From: Desulfurococcales archaeon
Lineage (GTDB): Archaea; Thermoproteota; Thermoprotei_A; Sulfolobales; WAQK01
Reading direction: 5' to 3'
Assembly: GCA_027083135.1 (NCBI GenBank)
Contig: JALWQH010000022.1
Coordinates: 1-64,000, forward strand
DNA: 64,000 nucleotides
The notes beneath the pieces are model-generated. The model did not search any database and was not told where the DNA came from. It saw only the letters and a list, made by a program, of their open reading frames with translations. Of this stretch, positions 27,701 to 35,500 are shown one piece after another. Each line of letters begins with the position of its first letter. The stretch's first letter is position 1. Position numbers and translations under genes: made by a program.

Positions 27701-28670
27701 CAGTATGACCACCATAACGACAAGCCTCTCAGACCTGCAGAGCATGCTTGGAGAACTCAACGTGAAGGTATCAGACCTGCAGACAGCCGTAGACCTATAC
27801 GGAGGACAGGTGCTAGCAGCCCTCAACGCTATAAGCAGCCAGCTAACCAGCATAAACGTCACTATAAACGAGGGATTCGCAACAGTTGAAACCAACCTAG
27901 GCACTATTAAGGCAAGCCTCGACGATGTTGCATCAATGCTTAATGAGACTAAGACCGTGATAATAGAAGAAGTAGGCAAGAACCTGGCGCAGATAAGCAC
28001 GAAGCTGGACAACGCCACGCTAACCATAACAGGCAGCCTCGATAACATAACAAGCCTCATAAAGAAGGTGTCCTCAGGATTCACGCTATCAGACATAAAG
28101 CTATTCATAACTGCAGCCAAGTCCGAGGTGCTTGCAAGCATAGACACCAGCAATATGCAGATAGTCGACAAGCTCGACACGCTCAACGCAGTAATAGAGA
28201 ACGGTGTGGCAAAGGTTAACACCCATCTAGGCAAGATAGATGCCAACATAAGCACCATACAGAAAGCCCTATCAGACATAATGAGCTCGGTCAGCGATGT
28301 CAAAGCCACAGTCAACACCAAGGGCAACGAGATCATAACAACAATAACAAATGGAAACGGCAAGGTATTAGCGCAGATAACCGCCACCACCAATGCAGTC
28401 AACAAGGCTAGAGCGGACATACTGAACAGCATAGAGTCAGCTAAGAGCGACCTAGCAACAAGCATAAGCAATGCTCAGAACAGCATAGTCAACAACATGA
28501 ACACCAAGGCCTCACAGCTATCCAACTCCATAAGCAGCGGCTTCGCCGACACCAAGAAGTCAGTCGACAACATAAACAGCAACGTCACAATCTACGGTGC
28601 AACCAGCGTTGTGCTGCTAGTCATAGCCCTAGGCCTAGCAGCCTACGGCATACTAGTACGCAAAAAGTAA
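24702..28670 (+). CDS. S-layer-like surface protein with coiled-coil stalk and C-terminal anchor
   Basis: This is a very large secreted protein of 1322 residues. It has a signal peptide (residues 1-25, ending MLPARA). A long, Asn/Thr-rich beta body follows with many N-glycosylation sequons (NIT, NLT, NVT, NIS). From about residue 960 to 1290 there is a long amphipathic heptad region (for example ILDLQDMLTHAQEVIVNNIT). It ends in one transmembrane segment (TSVVLLVIALGLAAYGILVRKK). The layout is that of an S-layer subunit combining lattice body, stalk and membrane anchor in one chain. Codon use shifts toward ATA, CTA and AAC, as in strongly expressed genes. I cannot name the exact family. Confidence 0.8.
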   Translation: MKRIMSIVLMAIFLASMASMLPARAINPTWGIEVYTKATTIGGVVQFAANITQLKPGWTGSQVDTYISTNGYANINPNTDLKLPFASGLYIAELNYTYAEFTLTPSLVEQLLNLPGNTAYKSQPYVYLYIKMTDNISTTVSNRFILILKSSKYVDFNVTKLSYIPFNEGNLTTYNAIHVLYNLTDLNAQLFAIDLTQYNISIDAYVPTTEYNVFYLTTTSTTPTSDVFSGVSDYELTSTTLAFNGTLKDFAVNSTSTHSVYGIPIAYARFEPAMNAIEGDVDMLQAGSKVAFISASGVDYEILASNFIVNATRISITGADYNETSGTSILKYFDVFPSLEIVGMNASYNPYAPANPAASPYETPNGGLGDIMNPGDLLINVTGHNFPIPANMTFCLFAFTGSSSVEKIYTWSGVITNVLSTGNFTVNLTLPNAPYGAREIIIVPRANTSATSFTRGLFAHIGKVYPYIVVEQLSGTYSGGCMGFDLAGKVALGEYLLIKGYGFNVGESVPVVDNVTGEDLSQTIYAGSNVANSNGSILFISRMPYDTVPSMSSTFWYDPDYRTYPGSPHSWIDMIYTVYVNNTYMPTIVTDGSRYFIFMDPTPTVNYTTFDGCIALNNVTKIPHKAYDNYLDPSIGWVETTEEDVTVMHLELIGININLDAVNVSMTNTSLPASFVTLSDLPLTNGYANVKMPVASEAPCALYQINASSTESSTTWWSTTGSGTYQYLVITHTLAARNLNRGPAHYGQAIYVAVLNDNLSFVGYGWRPGYDIDVSVYMYNRTINAWETTPVTTFTIPASNITDLGSFNYTVLLNSSVYKDNSIYKFELSQTGCGGVEDIYVYINITPTLFVELKTGHAHVPGGILNIFVKPIITALPPEAIMSDYEFESQITIYYFDGTSWVGETLTTPDTTLEGFMVFTWHIPSNVVGGEVLVKAYLTAYNRWAPNLIRSSYVTYDTVSIMTQLNNEILDLQDMLTHAQEVIVNNITEGVANITAVINGSMTTITTSLSDLQSMLGELNVKVSDLQTAVDLYGGQVLAALNAISSQLTSINVTINEGFATVETNLGTIKASLDDVASMLNETKTVIIEEVGKNLAQISTKLDNATLTITGSLDNITSLIKKVSSGFTLSDIKLFITAAKSEVLASIDTSNMQIVDKLDTLNAVIENGVAKVNTHLGKIDANISTIQKALSDIMSSVSDVKATVNTKGNEIITTITNGNGKVLAQITATTNAVNKARADILNSIESAKSDLATSISNAQNSIVNNMNTKASQLSNSISSGFADTKKSVDNINSNVTIYGATSVVLLVIALGLAAYGILVRKK

Positions 28671-28700
28671 AGCCAGCAAACAAAATAACAATCAACAACA

Positions 28701-28725
28701 ATAATTTTTTAATATTTTAAATACA
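28701..28725 (+). terminator. T-rich termination region after the S-layer gene
   Basis: Runs of T (ATAATTTTTTAATATTTT) 30-50 bases after the stop match archaeal intrinsic termination, which uses oligo-T without a required hairpin. It would separate the S-layer transcript from the pilin-Ced genes. Confidence 0.5.
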
Positions 28726-28761
28726 TTGCAAATAAAATTCTTAAGGCAATACCACCCGTGA

Positions 28762-28772
28762 CTTATAAGTAT
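28762..28772 (+). promoter_or_regulatory. TATA box of the pilin-like gene
   Basis: CTTATAAGTAT lies 66 bases before ATG 28828, giving a leader of about 35 bases. Confidence 0.5.
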
Positions 28773-28827
28773 TTACCCTTTGAAACACCAATTTCCATTC
28801 TCCCCACTGATCACTTAGGGAGATGCT

Positions 28828-29205
28828 ATGCAGGGGAGAGCAGTGAGCGAAATAGTCTCCATGCTTATAATTCTATCACTCTCCATATCATCCGCTACAG
28901 CAGTATACATGATTGCAGGCCGCCAAGTAAACAACATGAACTCTATGCTTAGAGGCGAGCTCAACGATATTGACCACCAGCTGAATAAGCCCTGGATACA
29001 TGTAGTGAAGCTTGGAGGACAATATTACCTGGTCATCATAAATCCTTATGATGCAAAGCTGAGCCTAGATGAAATAATAATCGATAACACGACTGTTAGT
29101 AGAGGAGTGATAGTAAACCCTCATTCAAGCCTCATCTACAGGCTGGCTGAAAGGCCTAACCGCATTTTAGTTTTAGCGGGAGGCGAGATCTATGAGGCTC
29201 CATAG
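28828..29205 (+). CDS. type IV pilin-like protein with class III signal peptide
   Basis: This 125-residue protein begins MQGRAVSEIVSMLIILSLSI, the archaeal class III signal form. A short charged leader is followed by SEIV and a hydrophobic helix, cleaved by a PibD-like peptidase. After a coiled section (QVNNMNSMLRGELNDIDHQL) there is a small beta domain. It could be a minor pilin, an archaellum-like stator component or an accessory part of the mating apparatus. Its stop overlaps the next gene by 14 bases, and cedA1 lies further downstream, so a functional link to DNA transfer is possible but unproven. Confidence 0.7.
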   Translation: MQGRAVSEIVSMLIILSLSISSATAVYMIAGRQVNNMNSMLRGELNDIDHQLNKPWIHVVKLGGQYYLVIINPYDAKLSLDEIIIDNTTVSRGVIVNPHSSLIYRLAERPNRILVLAGGEIYEAP

Positions 29206-31018
29206 GGCACAGGCCTTAATGGCAGGCCTAGCAGTAATACCCCTAGTCACAATAATAGCCGTGATCCTTGTATCAGGGCTCCACACATGGAGCGAGGCGA
29301 GCAGACTGTACGCTGAGTCCCTTGACAAAAGATACATCATAGCCTCACAGCACGCGGAGATTCATTATAATGGTTCAAGCCTCATCATAGAGAACAACGG
29401 CCCTGTCCCAATACGGCTTAGCAAAGCCATACTCCTCCTCGGAAACGCTTCCACCGAGATAAGCTTAAACAATACCGTACTCTACCCAGGGGAGAATAAA
29501 ACCATAGAGGCTGGAGACACCATAACCGGAGCCTACGTGGTGACAGGGGACGGCGTCATTCTAAATGCAGATCCCTTAAACCCTGTAGACCAGTATAATG
29601 AACAGCGACTAGTATTTAGAGACAACATGACCGTCAACTATACAGGCCTCTTCCTAGGAGGATATACTGTGAGAATAGGCACGAATAACTGGGAGCTGCT
29701 CGACAAGCAGGGAATAATATATTATCCATCCAACTGGAGCTTCGATTCAGACGACCTAGCCATAATAGACCTAGAGCCCTCGGAGAAAACCATAATCCAC
29801 GTGGAATTACAGGCATATAAGCACTACATATTCGATCATGGAGTACTAGAAGATAATGGAACCCTCACACAAGGAGAATATGGAGGCTATAAGGCCTACG
29901 CGGGGGCACAGGGCTTCGAGCTATCCATAGGCAGCCCTAGGAAGACACTTAATGAATCCTGGGTGGAGGAGAACATGGTACCATGGTATGGTAAAGAGGG
30001 GAGAATATACACGCAGGTGCTGCTCCTTAAACCCTCAACATCCTCAGCCAGCACCTTCAGCGTAAAAGTGGAGGATGAGGGAGGCAAGTTTCAGAAAACC
30101 TTCACAGGCACACGCCTAGTCTTCTGGATAACATTTAACCCCAAAACAGGAGACGAAGCGATATGCTGGGACGAGGAGTTCAACCCCTCAAACCTAGAGC
30201 CCGCTTCAGGCACAATCACCATTGAATGGACTAGTGGGAGCTACATAGATGCTGTAGCCAAACACTACTATGAGGCAAACTACCTGCTCGACCTAGACGT
30301 TGAGACCAATAACACATGGGTGGAATATATGTCCAGGAATATCACCATGCCTCTAAGCAAAGACTCGGAGACAAGGCTGCCAATATACTCGGACAACCAA
30401 TCTGTGGAAATAGTAATCTACTATCCCTCAATAACAACAATGCAGACCAACCTTGAATCAATCAACATAACACTATGGTCTAGCAAAACCATATATGTGT
30501 GGAGCCTGGGAAACGGGAGCCTAGCCATCTCAGGACTAGGCTCACCATCAAACATTAAAGGCGCGACGCTCAGCCTCACCCGCCTGCAGAACTCAGCGTC
30601 AAGAATAGAGCTTGTTCAAACCATAAGCAAGCTCACCGTGACAGGCATACCGCTAGGAGCACAGCTAACCATAGGTAATGAAACCCTAAGCCCGGCTGGA
30701 GATACAGCTACAGTAGAGGTGAGAGGAGTACCCCCCAGAACAATAACAGTAGTAGTACCTATAGCCGTGGGGATAACCAGTAATGGAGAGGAGATCACGC
30801 TTACATCAAGCATGTATCTTGATACTCAGGGCTACCTAGTCGAGGTAAACTTGCCTTCAACCCCCACTGTAAGCAAGCTTTACATAACTGTGCCTCCAGG
30901 AGCAGAGCCTGAGGCAAGCAATACTTCATGCTACATTGTCTACGGCTCATGGATGCAGGTGATAATAGATAATCCGCCGAGCGGGGATTCCCTATCCCTG
31001 CTATTCCCCTACGGATAG
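29192..31018 (+). CDS. large secreted or membrane-anchored beta-rich protein
   Basis: This 608-residue protein has one N-terminal hydrophobic segment (AGLAVIPLVTIIAVILVSGL). An extracellular-looking region rich in beta strands and N-glycosylation sequons follows. The early domain contains ENNGPVPIRLSKAILLLGN, a pattern seen in archaeal pilin-like or FlaG-like beta sandwiches. There is no second membrane segment at the C-terminus. It overlaps the pilin-like gene and precedes cedA1 by about 60 bases and a new TATA box. A surface adhesin or pilus-base component is suggested; function is unknown. Confidence 0.7.
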   Translation: MRLHRAQALMAGLAVIPLVTIIAVILVSGLHTWSEASRLYAESLDKRYIIASQHAEIHYNGSSLIIENNGPVPIRLSKAILLLGNASTEISLNNTVLYPGENKTIEAGDTITGAYVVTGDGVILNADPLNPVDQYNEQRLVFRDNMTVNYTGLFLGGYTVRIGTNNWELLDKQGIIYYPSNWSFDSDDLAIIDLEPSEKTIIHVELQAYKHYIFDHGVLEDNGTLTQGEYGGYKAYAGAQGFELSIGSPRKTLNESWVEENMVPWYGKEGRIYTQVLLLKPSTSSASTFSVKVEDEGGKFQKTFTGTRLVFWITFNPKTGDEAICWDEEFNPSNLEPASGTITIEWTSGSYIDAVAKHYYEANYLLDLDVETNNTWVEYMSRNITMPLSKDSETRLPIYSDNQSVEIVIYYPSITTMQTNLESINITLWSSKTIYVWSLGNGSLAISGLGSPSNIKGATLSLTRLQNSASRIELVQTISKLTVTGIPLGAQLTIGNETLSPAGDTATVEVRGVPPRTITVVVPIAVGITSNGEEITLTSSMYLDTQGYLVEVNLPSTPTVSKLYITVPPGAEPEASNTSCYIVYGSWMQVIIDNPPSGDSLSLLFPYG

Positions 31019-31041
31019 ATTAGTTTCAGTCATCCCCCCCA

Positions 31042-31051
31042 CATATAAATA
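31042..31051 (+). promoter_or_regulatory. TATA box of the ced operon
   Basis: CATATAAATA lies 30 bases upstream of the GTG start of cedA1, so the leader would be only a few bases long and hold GGGGGAGG. Confidence 0.55.
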
Positions 31052-31079
31052 CCTCCCCTAGGCTTGTGGGGGAGGAATA

Positions 31080-31343
31080 GTGGATGTAGTTAGCTTCGTG
31101 CAGCAGCTTACTGTTAAGATCATAACTATAGCCTGGGCAGTATTCCTGCTTGCATGGAGCGCGGGGTGGCTGCTCAAGGGCACGCCCATACCGTTCCCCA
31201 GGATCAAGAGGACGGGGCAGGACTTCATAGAGGATGCAGTGTGGGCAGCCTTCTGGCTAGCCATGGGGGGAACAGTGTTTGCACTCATAGCGTACTTCAC
31301 ATCCAACGTCTCGCTGCCTATGCCTCAGCCTCCAAACCCCTAG
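31080..31343 (+). CDS. cedA1: CedA1-like mating pilin (two-helix membrane protein)
   Basis: This 87-residue protein consists of two hydrophobic helices (residues 10-32, KIITIAWAVFLLAWSAGWLL, and 52-74, WAAFWLAMGGTVFALIAYF). They are joined by a basic loop (PIPFPRIKRTGQ). This is the alpha-helical hairpin of CedA1, the VirB2-like subunit of crenarchaeal DNA-transfer pili. There is no class III signal peptide. The GTG start at 31080 follows GGGGGAGG. It is first in the run cedA1-cedA-cedA2-cedB. The assignment rests on topology plus gene order, as the sequence itself is short. Confidence 0.72.
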   Translation: MDVVSFVQQLTVKIITIAWAVFLLAWSAGWLLKGTPIPFPRIKRTGQDFIEDAVWAAFWLAMGGTVFALIAYFTSNVSLPMPQPPNP

Positions 31344-31354
31344 GTGAAATACTT

Positions 31355-32752
31355 ATGGAGGAGTGGCTCCTACTACTATCATTCCACCTAGCAGTACTAA
31401 CCTACTATACTGGAACATTGATCTACGCGCTACCAATACCTTGGAGAGGTATTAAGAGATGGGGGCCTGAACTCATATATGATGGCGCAGTATCAGCAGT
31501 CCTAGTATTCGCCTTCACATTAATAGTGGCCAGTATAGAGTACCTGAGATTAATTGCTGGAGGAGGATGGAGCCAGTTTTACAGCTGGATAATAGGCAGA
31601 CTTGGAGTAATCCTATCATATCAGCTCCTAGCATCAACCATAGCCGCAGCCCTAAGCAGCGCCTCAGGCTTCTCTCTCGGAGGCCTACTATGGCCTCACC
31701 TCAAACTATTATCCGAGGCAGCCATAGTGCTCGACACCGTGGTAGCCCTAGGCCTCGTGATCCAGCATTACTATGTTAGAATGCTAGCCATAGGCGTCAT
31801 GCTCTACGCAATACCCTTCAGGGCAGCCAGAACCGCGGGAGCGGCTCTAATAGCCTTCACCATAGTCTTCTACGTAGCACTGCCACTCATGCCTGCCTTC
31901 GTAGACTCCCTAGCCTCATCCCCCATAGAGAAGCCTAGCCAACAGGAATTGAAGCTTGGAGTAAGCTTCGCTGAAATATACGTCTACGACTCCTCCTCTC
32001 ACCCCATACCAGGCGCAGAGGTCCTTGTGGAAGAGAATAGCAGCATTGTTGCAGAATATCCTACAAGCAGTGAGGGGATAGCTGATGCAGGCCCGCCCGA
32101 CAACGGGCTTCCCAGCACCCCCTATAGAATTAAGATAGAGTATTCAGGTCTAATGTTCAGAGCAACTCCTGATCCAGTAAGACCCGCCGTAGACTATAGG
32201 CATATGGGAGGCATAAACACCCTAGAAGCACGTGTGCCAAGCATGCTGTGCCTGGCCGGAGCCTACAGGCCTATAGCTATAAGCGACCCCTCACCCAGCA
32301 TAGTGGAGACCAACAGCATGGATGAGAATGGAAGCATAACTATCAGCATACTATTCAAAACCAATGGGGGAGAACTATACGTCACACTGCTTAAAGGAGA
32401 CCAACTATACTCGCTTACAATCAACAATACACCTCGAAAACCCCTTAAAACAGGATGGAAGTGGCGGGGGATCGAAGGCTCATACTACAAGATAACGCTG
32501 AATCCAGGCTCCTACACCCTCACCCTCACATACCATGCTGCAGAAACCCCTAAGCCAAGGCTGGAGGAGAAACCATACCTCACAGGAAGCGAGGGAGACA
32601 ATATTAGAAGCCTTACTGACAAGGTGTCTAGAATAATATTCTCATGGGTTGTACTGCCAGTAGCCTACCTGTTGATCCTGATCCTAGCAACATATTCACT
32701 AGCCTATACTCTGGGAGGAAGAGGGAGGATAAGAATACCTGTAAGGGTGTAA
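31355..32752 (+). CDS. cedA: CedA-like polytopic membrane channel of the DNA-transfer system
   Basis: From ATG 31355, behind TAGGTGA, the protein has 465 residues. About six membrane helices lie in the first 190 residues (for example LLLLSFHLAVLTYYTGTLIY and SAVLVFAFTLIVASIEYL). An external beta domain of about 240 residues follows (FAEIYVYDSSSHPIPGAEVL resembles a carboxypeptidase-regulatory fold). A last membrane helix is near the C-terminus (LPVAYLLILILATYSLAYTL). CedA is the predicted membrane pore of the crenarchaeal system for DNA import. The large external domain is longer than I expect for Sulfolobus CedA. Longer upstream starts overlap cedA1 and are unlikely. Confidence 0.72.
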   Translation: MEEWLLLLSFHLAVLTYYTGTLIYALPIPWRGIKRWGPELIYDGAVSAVLVFAFTLIVASIEYLRLIAGGGWSQFYSWIIGRLGVILSYQLLASTIAAALSSASGFSLGGLLWPHLKLLSEAAIVLDTVVALGLVIQHYYVRMLAIGVMLYAIPFRAARTAGAALIAFTIVFYVALPLMPAFVDSLASSPIEKPSQQELKLGVSFAEIYVYDSSSHPIPGAEVLVEENSSIVAEYPTSSEGIADAGPPDNGLPSTPYRIKIEYSGLMFRATPDPVRPAVDYRHMGGINTLEARVPSMLCLAGAYRPIAISDPSPSIVETNSMDENGSITISILFKTNGGELYVTLLKGDQLYSLTINNTPRKPLKTGWKWRGIEGSYYKITLNPGSYTLTLTYHAAETPKPRLEEKPYLTGSEGDNIRSLTDKVSRIIFSWVVLPVAYLLILILATYSLAYTLGGRGRIRIPVRV

Positions 32753-32756
32753 GCCC

Positions 32757-32903
32757 ATGCACATGGAGGAGCTTATAGCAGCATTCATCCTACTATACTT
32801 GGTGCTTAGAGGATCATCCATAACTAGGCTTGAAGCCATCCTCCTAGCACTAATACTTCTCACTCCCATAGCTTTCAGAGTAATGGAGGAGGCCAAGAGA
32901 TGA
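32757..32903 (+). CDS. cedA2: CedA2-like small two-helix membrane protein
   Basis: This 48-codon gene is readily overlooked. It begins at ATG 32757 (or 32763, MEELIAAF), 4 bases after cedA. Two hydrophobic helices are visible (LIAAFILLYLVLRG and LEAILLALILLTPIAF), separated by a short polar turn. The stop overlaps the ATG of cedB (ATGA). Its size, topology and place between cedA and the ATPase match CedA2, an accessory membrane subunit of the crenarchaeal DNA-transfer system. Sequence recognition alone would not be possible at this length. Confidence 0.65.
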   Translation: MHMEELIAAFILLYLVLRGSSITRLEAILLALILLTPIAFRVMEEAKR

Positions 32904-34615
32904 TAGCATACATAGTGTCATCTTTCACTGCTGCAGGCCTCCTAGCACTACTATCAGCGCATCTTAGGAGGAGGATCCTCAGGAAACGCTTCCTGCAAAT
33001 AGCCTCTAAGATAATACCTTCAACAAACACGCTGTCACTGGAGATAGGGGAGGATGGCATACTCCTGGCTAGGAGCAGAGGCTATGTTAAGGCAACCCGC
33101 TTCATAATCATAGATGAACCTGCAACATCTCCTCGAAGACTAGATGATCAGGAGTTAGGCCGGTTGTCCAGGAAGTTTGCAAGCATAGTTTACTCCACCA
33201 GCAGTGAGACGCAGGTAATAGTTCTCCGAACACCCATGGATCTCAGGAGAACTCTGAAGAGCCTTGAGAAAAAGATCCTTAACATGAGGCTCACATTAGA
33301 ATATAATCCCGAAGATAAGGGGCTTGAGAGAAAGCTACGCGTACTCGAAGCAGTTCATTCCAGGATAATCAGCGGGGAGAAACCTTCACGCTCCAAGATA
33401 ATGCTGGGAGTCAGCCTAAGAGATAAGGATGCTGAAACCTGTCTGAGAAGAGTTAAAGCAGAATCAGATGCGATCTTATCAACCCTAGGATCCCTAGGGC
33501 TGAAGGCTAGGATAGCCTCACGAGAAGAAGTCTCAAACACACTCCTAGCAATTATGGGTGTAGGCGAGCCTGAACGCCTGGCAACCCATCTGGAAACAGA
33601 TATCTCATATATAGGGCCAGGACTACTGGATCGACAGCCGACAGGTAGAGGCGTTTATCTTGGAAGAGATCTGGAGACAAATGCACCCTTCTTCTATGAC
33701 CTCGAGAAATACGGCACCCGCCACATAGTGGTTGTAGGCCCTACCGGCAGGGGTAAGACAACCCTCCTCAGAGTACTTGCAGCCAGAAGCGCAGCCATAT
33801 ATAAGGACCTCAAACTACTCCTCATAGATTTCAAGGGAGACCTGACACCACAGCTGTCAGGACTAGTATGCGTGAGAGATCCTTCAACCATAAGCTTCAC
33901 CGAGCTTACGAGGCTTCCAGCAAACTATCCTGAAGGAGCCTGGGCATACCTCATCCTAGAATCGGTGAAAACGGCTATAGAGCTTGAAGTAGGAGAGGAG
34001 CATGCCCTATATTCCTCAATGCTCTCCGCGCTTCATGAGGAAGGAGTCATAAGGCCTGAAAGACTAGTGGAGAACTCTAAAGGACACCCAGCCCTCCTCT
34101 CAAAGCTTGAATACATTGTTGGATCATCCTCCATGCATGAGGCTGGAGAACAAGCCTCCCTCTATGCAGGCTACAATCTAGGATCACTTCCAGGGGATAA
34201 GAAGAACATATATGCCTCTCTAATCCTAGCCAGGCTGATAGCCGATATTGAAGCCTCAGGTCTAAGCGAGCAGCTCAGCAGGCTGATCATAGTGGACGAA
34301 GCATGGAGGCTGACACGTGGAGGAGGAGCAGTGGTAAAGAGGCTTGTCAAAGAGGCTAGGAGCTACGGTGTCTCAGTGGTGCTTGCCACGCAGAACATAG
34401 AAGACCTACCGCCAGAAATCCTGGATAATGCGGGGACATTCATAGCGTTCGGCTCGCCCGCCGAGGAGTATTTAGGGAAGGTGGCACGCTACTCCTCGCT
34501 GACGAGAGTGGAGGTAGAAAAACTGAAGTGGTTTACAACAGGCGACGCCCTCCTAAGAATATACGATGATCCACGGCCCTTCTGGATCCACGTGGATCCA
34601 GCCATAACACTATAG
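32900..34615 (+). CDS. cedB: CedB-like HerA/VirB4-type ATPase of the DNA-transfer system
   Basis: This 571-residue protein has an N-terminal membrane helix (AYIVSSFTAAGLLALLSAHL). A middle domain of about 250 residues follows. The motor domain comes next: Walker A VVVGPTGRGKTTLLRVLAAR near residue 277, LLLIDFKGDL, Walker B RLIIVDEAWRLTRGGG near residue 465, and the sensor-like VVLATQNIEDLPPEI. This is the layout of VirB4/HerA-like CedB, which powers DNA movement through CedA. Its start overlaps cedA2, so all four ced genes form one operon. Confidence 0.85.
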   Translation: MIAYIVSSFTAAGLLALLSAHLRRRILRKRFLQIASKIIPSTNTLSLEIGEDGILLARSRGYVKATRFIIIDEPATSPRRLDDQELGRLSRKFASIVYSTSSETQVIVLRTPMDLRRTLKSLEKKILNMRLTLEYNPEDKGLERKLRVLEAVHSRIISGEKPSRSKIMLGVSLRDKDAETCLRRVKAESDAILSTLGSLGLKARIASREEVSNTLLAIMGVGEPERLATHLETDISYIGPGLLDRQPTGRGVYLGRDLETNAPFFYDLEKYGTRHIVVVGPTGRGKTTLLRVLAARSAAIYKDLKLLLIDFKGDLTPQLSGLVCVRDPSTISFTELTRLPANYPEGAWAYLILESVKTAIELEVGEEHALYSSMLSALHEEGVIRPERLVENSKGHPALLSKLEYIVGSSSMHEAGEQASLYAGYNLGSLPGDKKNIYASLILARLIADIEASGLSEQLSRLIIVDEAWRLTRGGGAVVKRLVKEARSYGVSVVLATQNIEDLPPEILDNAGTFIAFGSPAEEYLGKVARYSSLTRVEVEKLKWFTTGDALLRIYDDPRPFWIHVDPAITL

Positions 34616-34645
34616 CTGAATGATGGAGGCAGAGCTGTAAAAAAC

Positions 34646-34683
34646 CTTTATAATCCCATAGCTCTCTCCCACGTAGGGGAGAG
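34646..34683 (+). promoter_or_regulatory. promoter and inverted repeat upstream of the uL2 gene
   Basis: CTTTATAAT (34646-34654) is a good TATA box. CTCTCCC (34664-34670) and GGGAGAG (34677-34683) form a 7-base inverted repeat around the expected transcription start, and its right arm doubles as the ribosome-binding site of uL2. Confidence 0.5.
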
Positions 34684-34693
34684 TGGTTAAGGA

Positions 34694-35416
34694 ATGGGTA
34701 AGAGGATACTTACACAGCGTATGGGCAGAGGCACATCAGTGTTTCGCAGCCCAAGATGGATTAAGAAGGGAAAGGCCAAGTACCCCCCGCCTACAGATAA
34801 GACTCTCAGAGGAAGAGTTATGGAGCTCATACATGACCCCGGCCGATGGGTCCCTCTAGCCAAAATAAGGCTGGAGAGCGGGGAGGAATTCCTCACCCCC
34901 GCTGCTGAGGGAGTATATGTAGGGCAGCTCATAGAGATGGGGCCCCAAGCCAAGCCGTCCAATGGAAACATACTGCCCCTCTCCTCCATACCCGAAGGAA
35001 CACAGGTATTCAATATCGAGATAAGGCCCGGAGACGGTGGAAAGCTCGCACGGGCTAGCGGCGCATACGCCACTATAACGGGTAGAAGCGGCAACAAGAC
35101 GATCCTAGTACTACCCTCAGGGAAGACTAAAACTGTTCTAAGCTCATCTAGAGCAACTATAGGCATAGCGGCTGGAGCGGGAAGGGTTGAGAAACCCCTG
35201 CTGAAGGCTGGAGCCAACTACTATAGAAGCAAGGTGAAGGCGTGGAAATGGCCTGTGGTGCGGGGAGTAGCAATGAACGCTGTATCGCATCCTCATGGAG
35301 GAGGCAGCCATCAGAGCGTGAGCCATCCAAGCACAGTGGCGCGGACCACTCCTCCAGGCAGGAAGGTAGGACACATAGCCGCACGCCGCACAGGGAGGAG
35401 AAGGGGGGCAAGGTAG
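34694..35416 (+). CDS. rpl2: large-subunit ribosomal protein uL2
   Basis: uL2, 240 residues, lines the peptidyl-transferase centre and helps subunit joining. The N-terminal MGKRILTQRMGRGTSVFRSP and the highly conserved C-terminal RGVAMNAVSHPHGGGSHQ, with the functionally critical His, are intact. In most archaea this gene sits between uL23 and uS19. Here it is alone, upstream of uL3, with its own promoter. Confidence 0.97.
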   Translation: MGKRILTQRMGRGTSVFRSPRWIKKGKAKYPPPTDKTLRGRVMELIHDPGRWVPLAKIRLESGEEFLTPAAEGVYVGQLIEMGPQAKPSNGNILPLSSIPEGTQVFNIEIRPGDGGKLARASGAYATITGRSGNKTILVLPSGKTKTVLSSSRATIGIAAGAGRVEKPLLKAGANYYRSKVKAWKWPVVRGVAMNAVSHPHGGGSHQSVSHPSTVARTTPPGRKVGHIAARRTGRRRGAR

Positions 35417-35440
35417 CATCCTTAACTCCCCTATAGTTAT

Positions 35441-35450
35441 GCTTTTAAGC
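35441..35450 (+). promoter_or_regulatory. TATA box of the uL3-uL4-uL23 operon
   Basis: GCTTTTAAGC lies 51 bases before ATG 35501, in the gap after uL2, so uL3 likely has its own transcript. Confidence 0.4.
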
Positions 35451-35500
35451 CCTGTAACACCTAGCATTCCGAGGCTTAGAGTGTAGAGGGGAGGCTAACA

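Noticed and set aside
27566-28471. 301-codon open frame on the minus strand within the S-layer gene
   Set aside because: It is antisense to the heptad-repeat region; its Ser/Leu-rich product reflects the repetitive codon use of the real gene and has no start context.
31154-31354. Start of cedA at 31154
   Set aside because: The extra 67 codons overlap cedA1 and read as low-quality sequence; ATG 31355 has a proper ribosome-binding site and begins a membrane helix.
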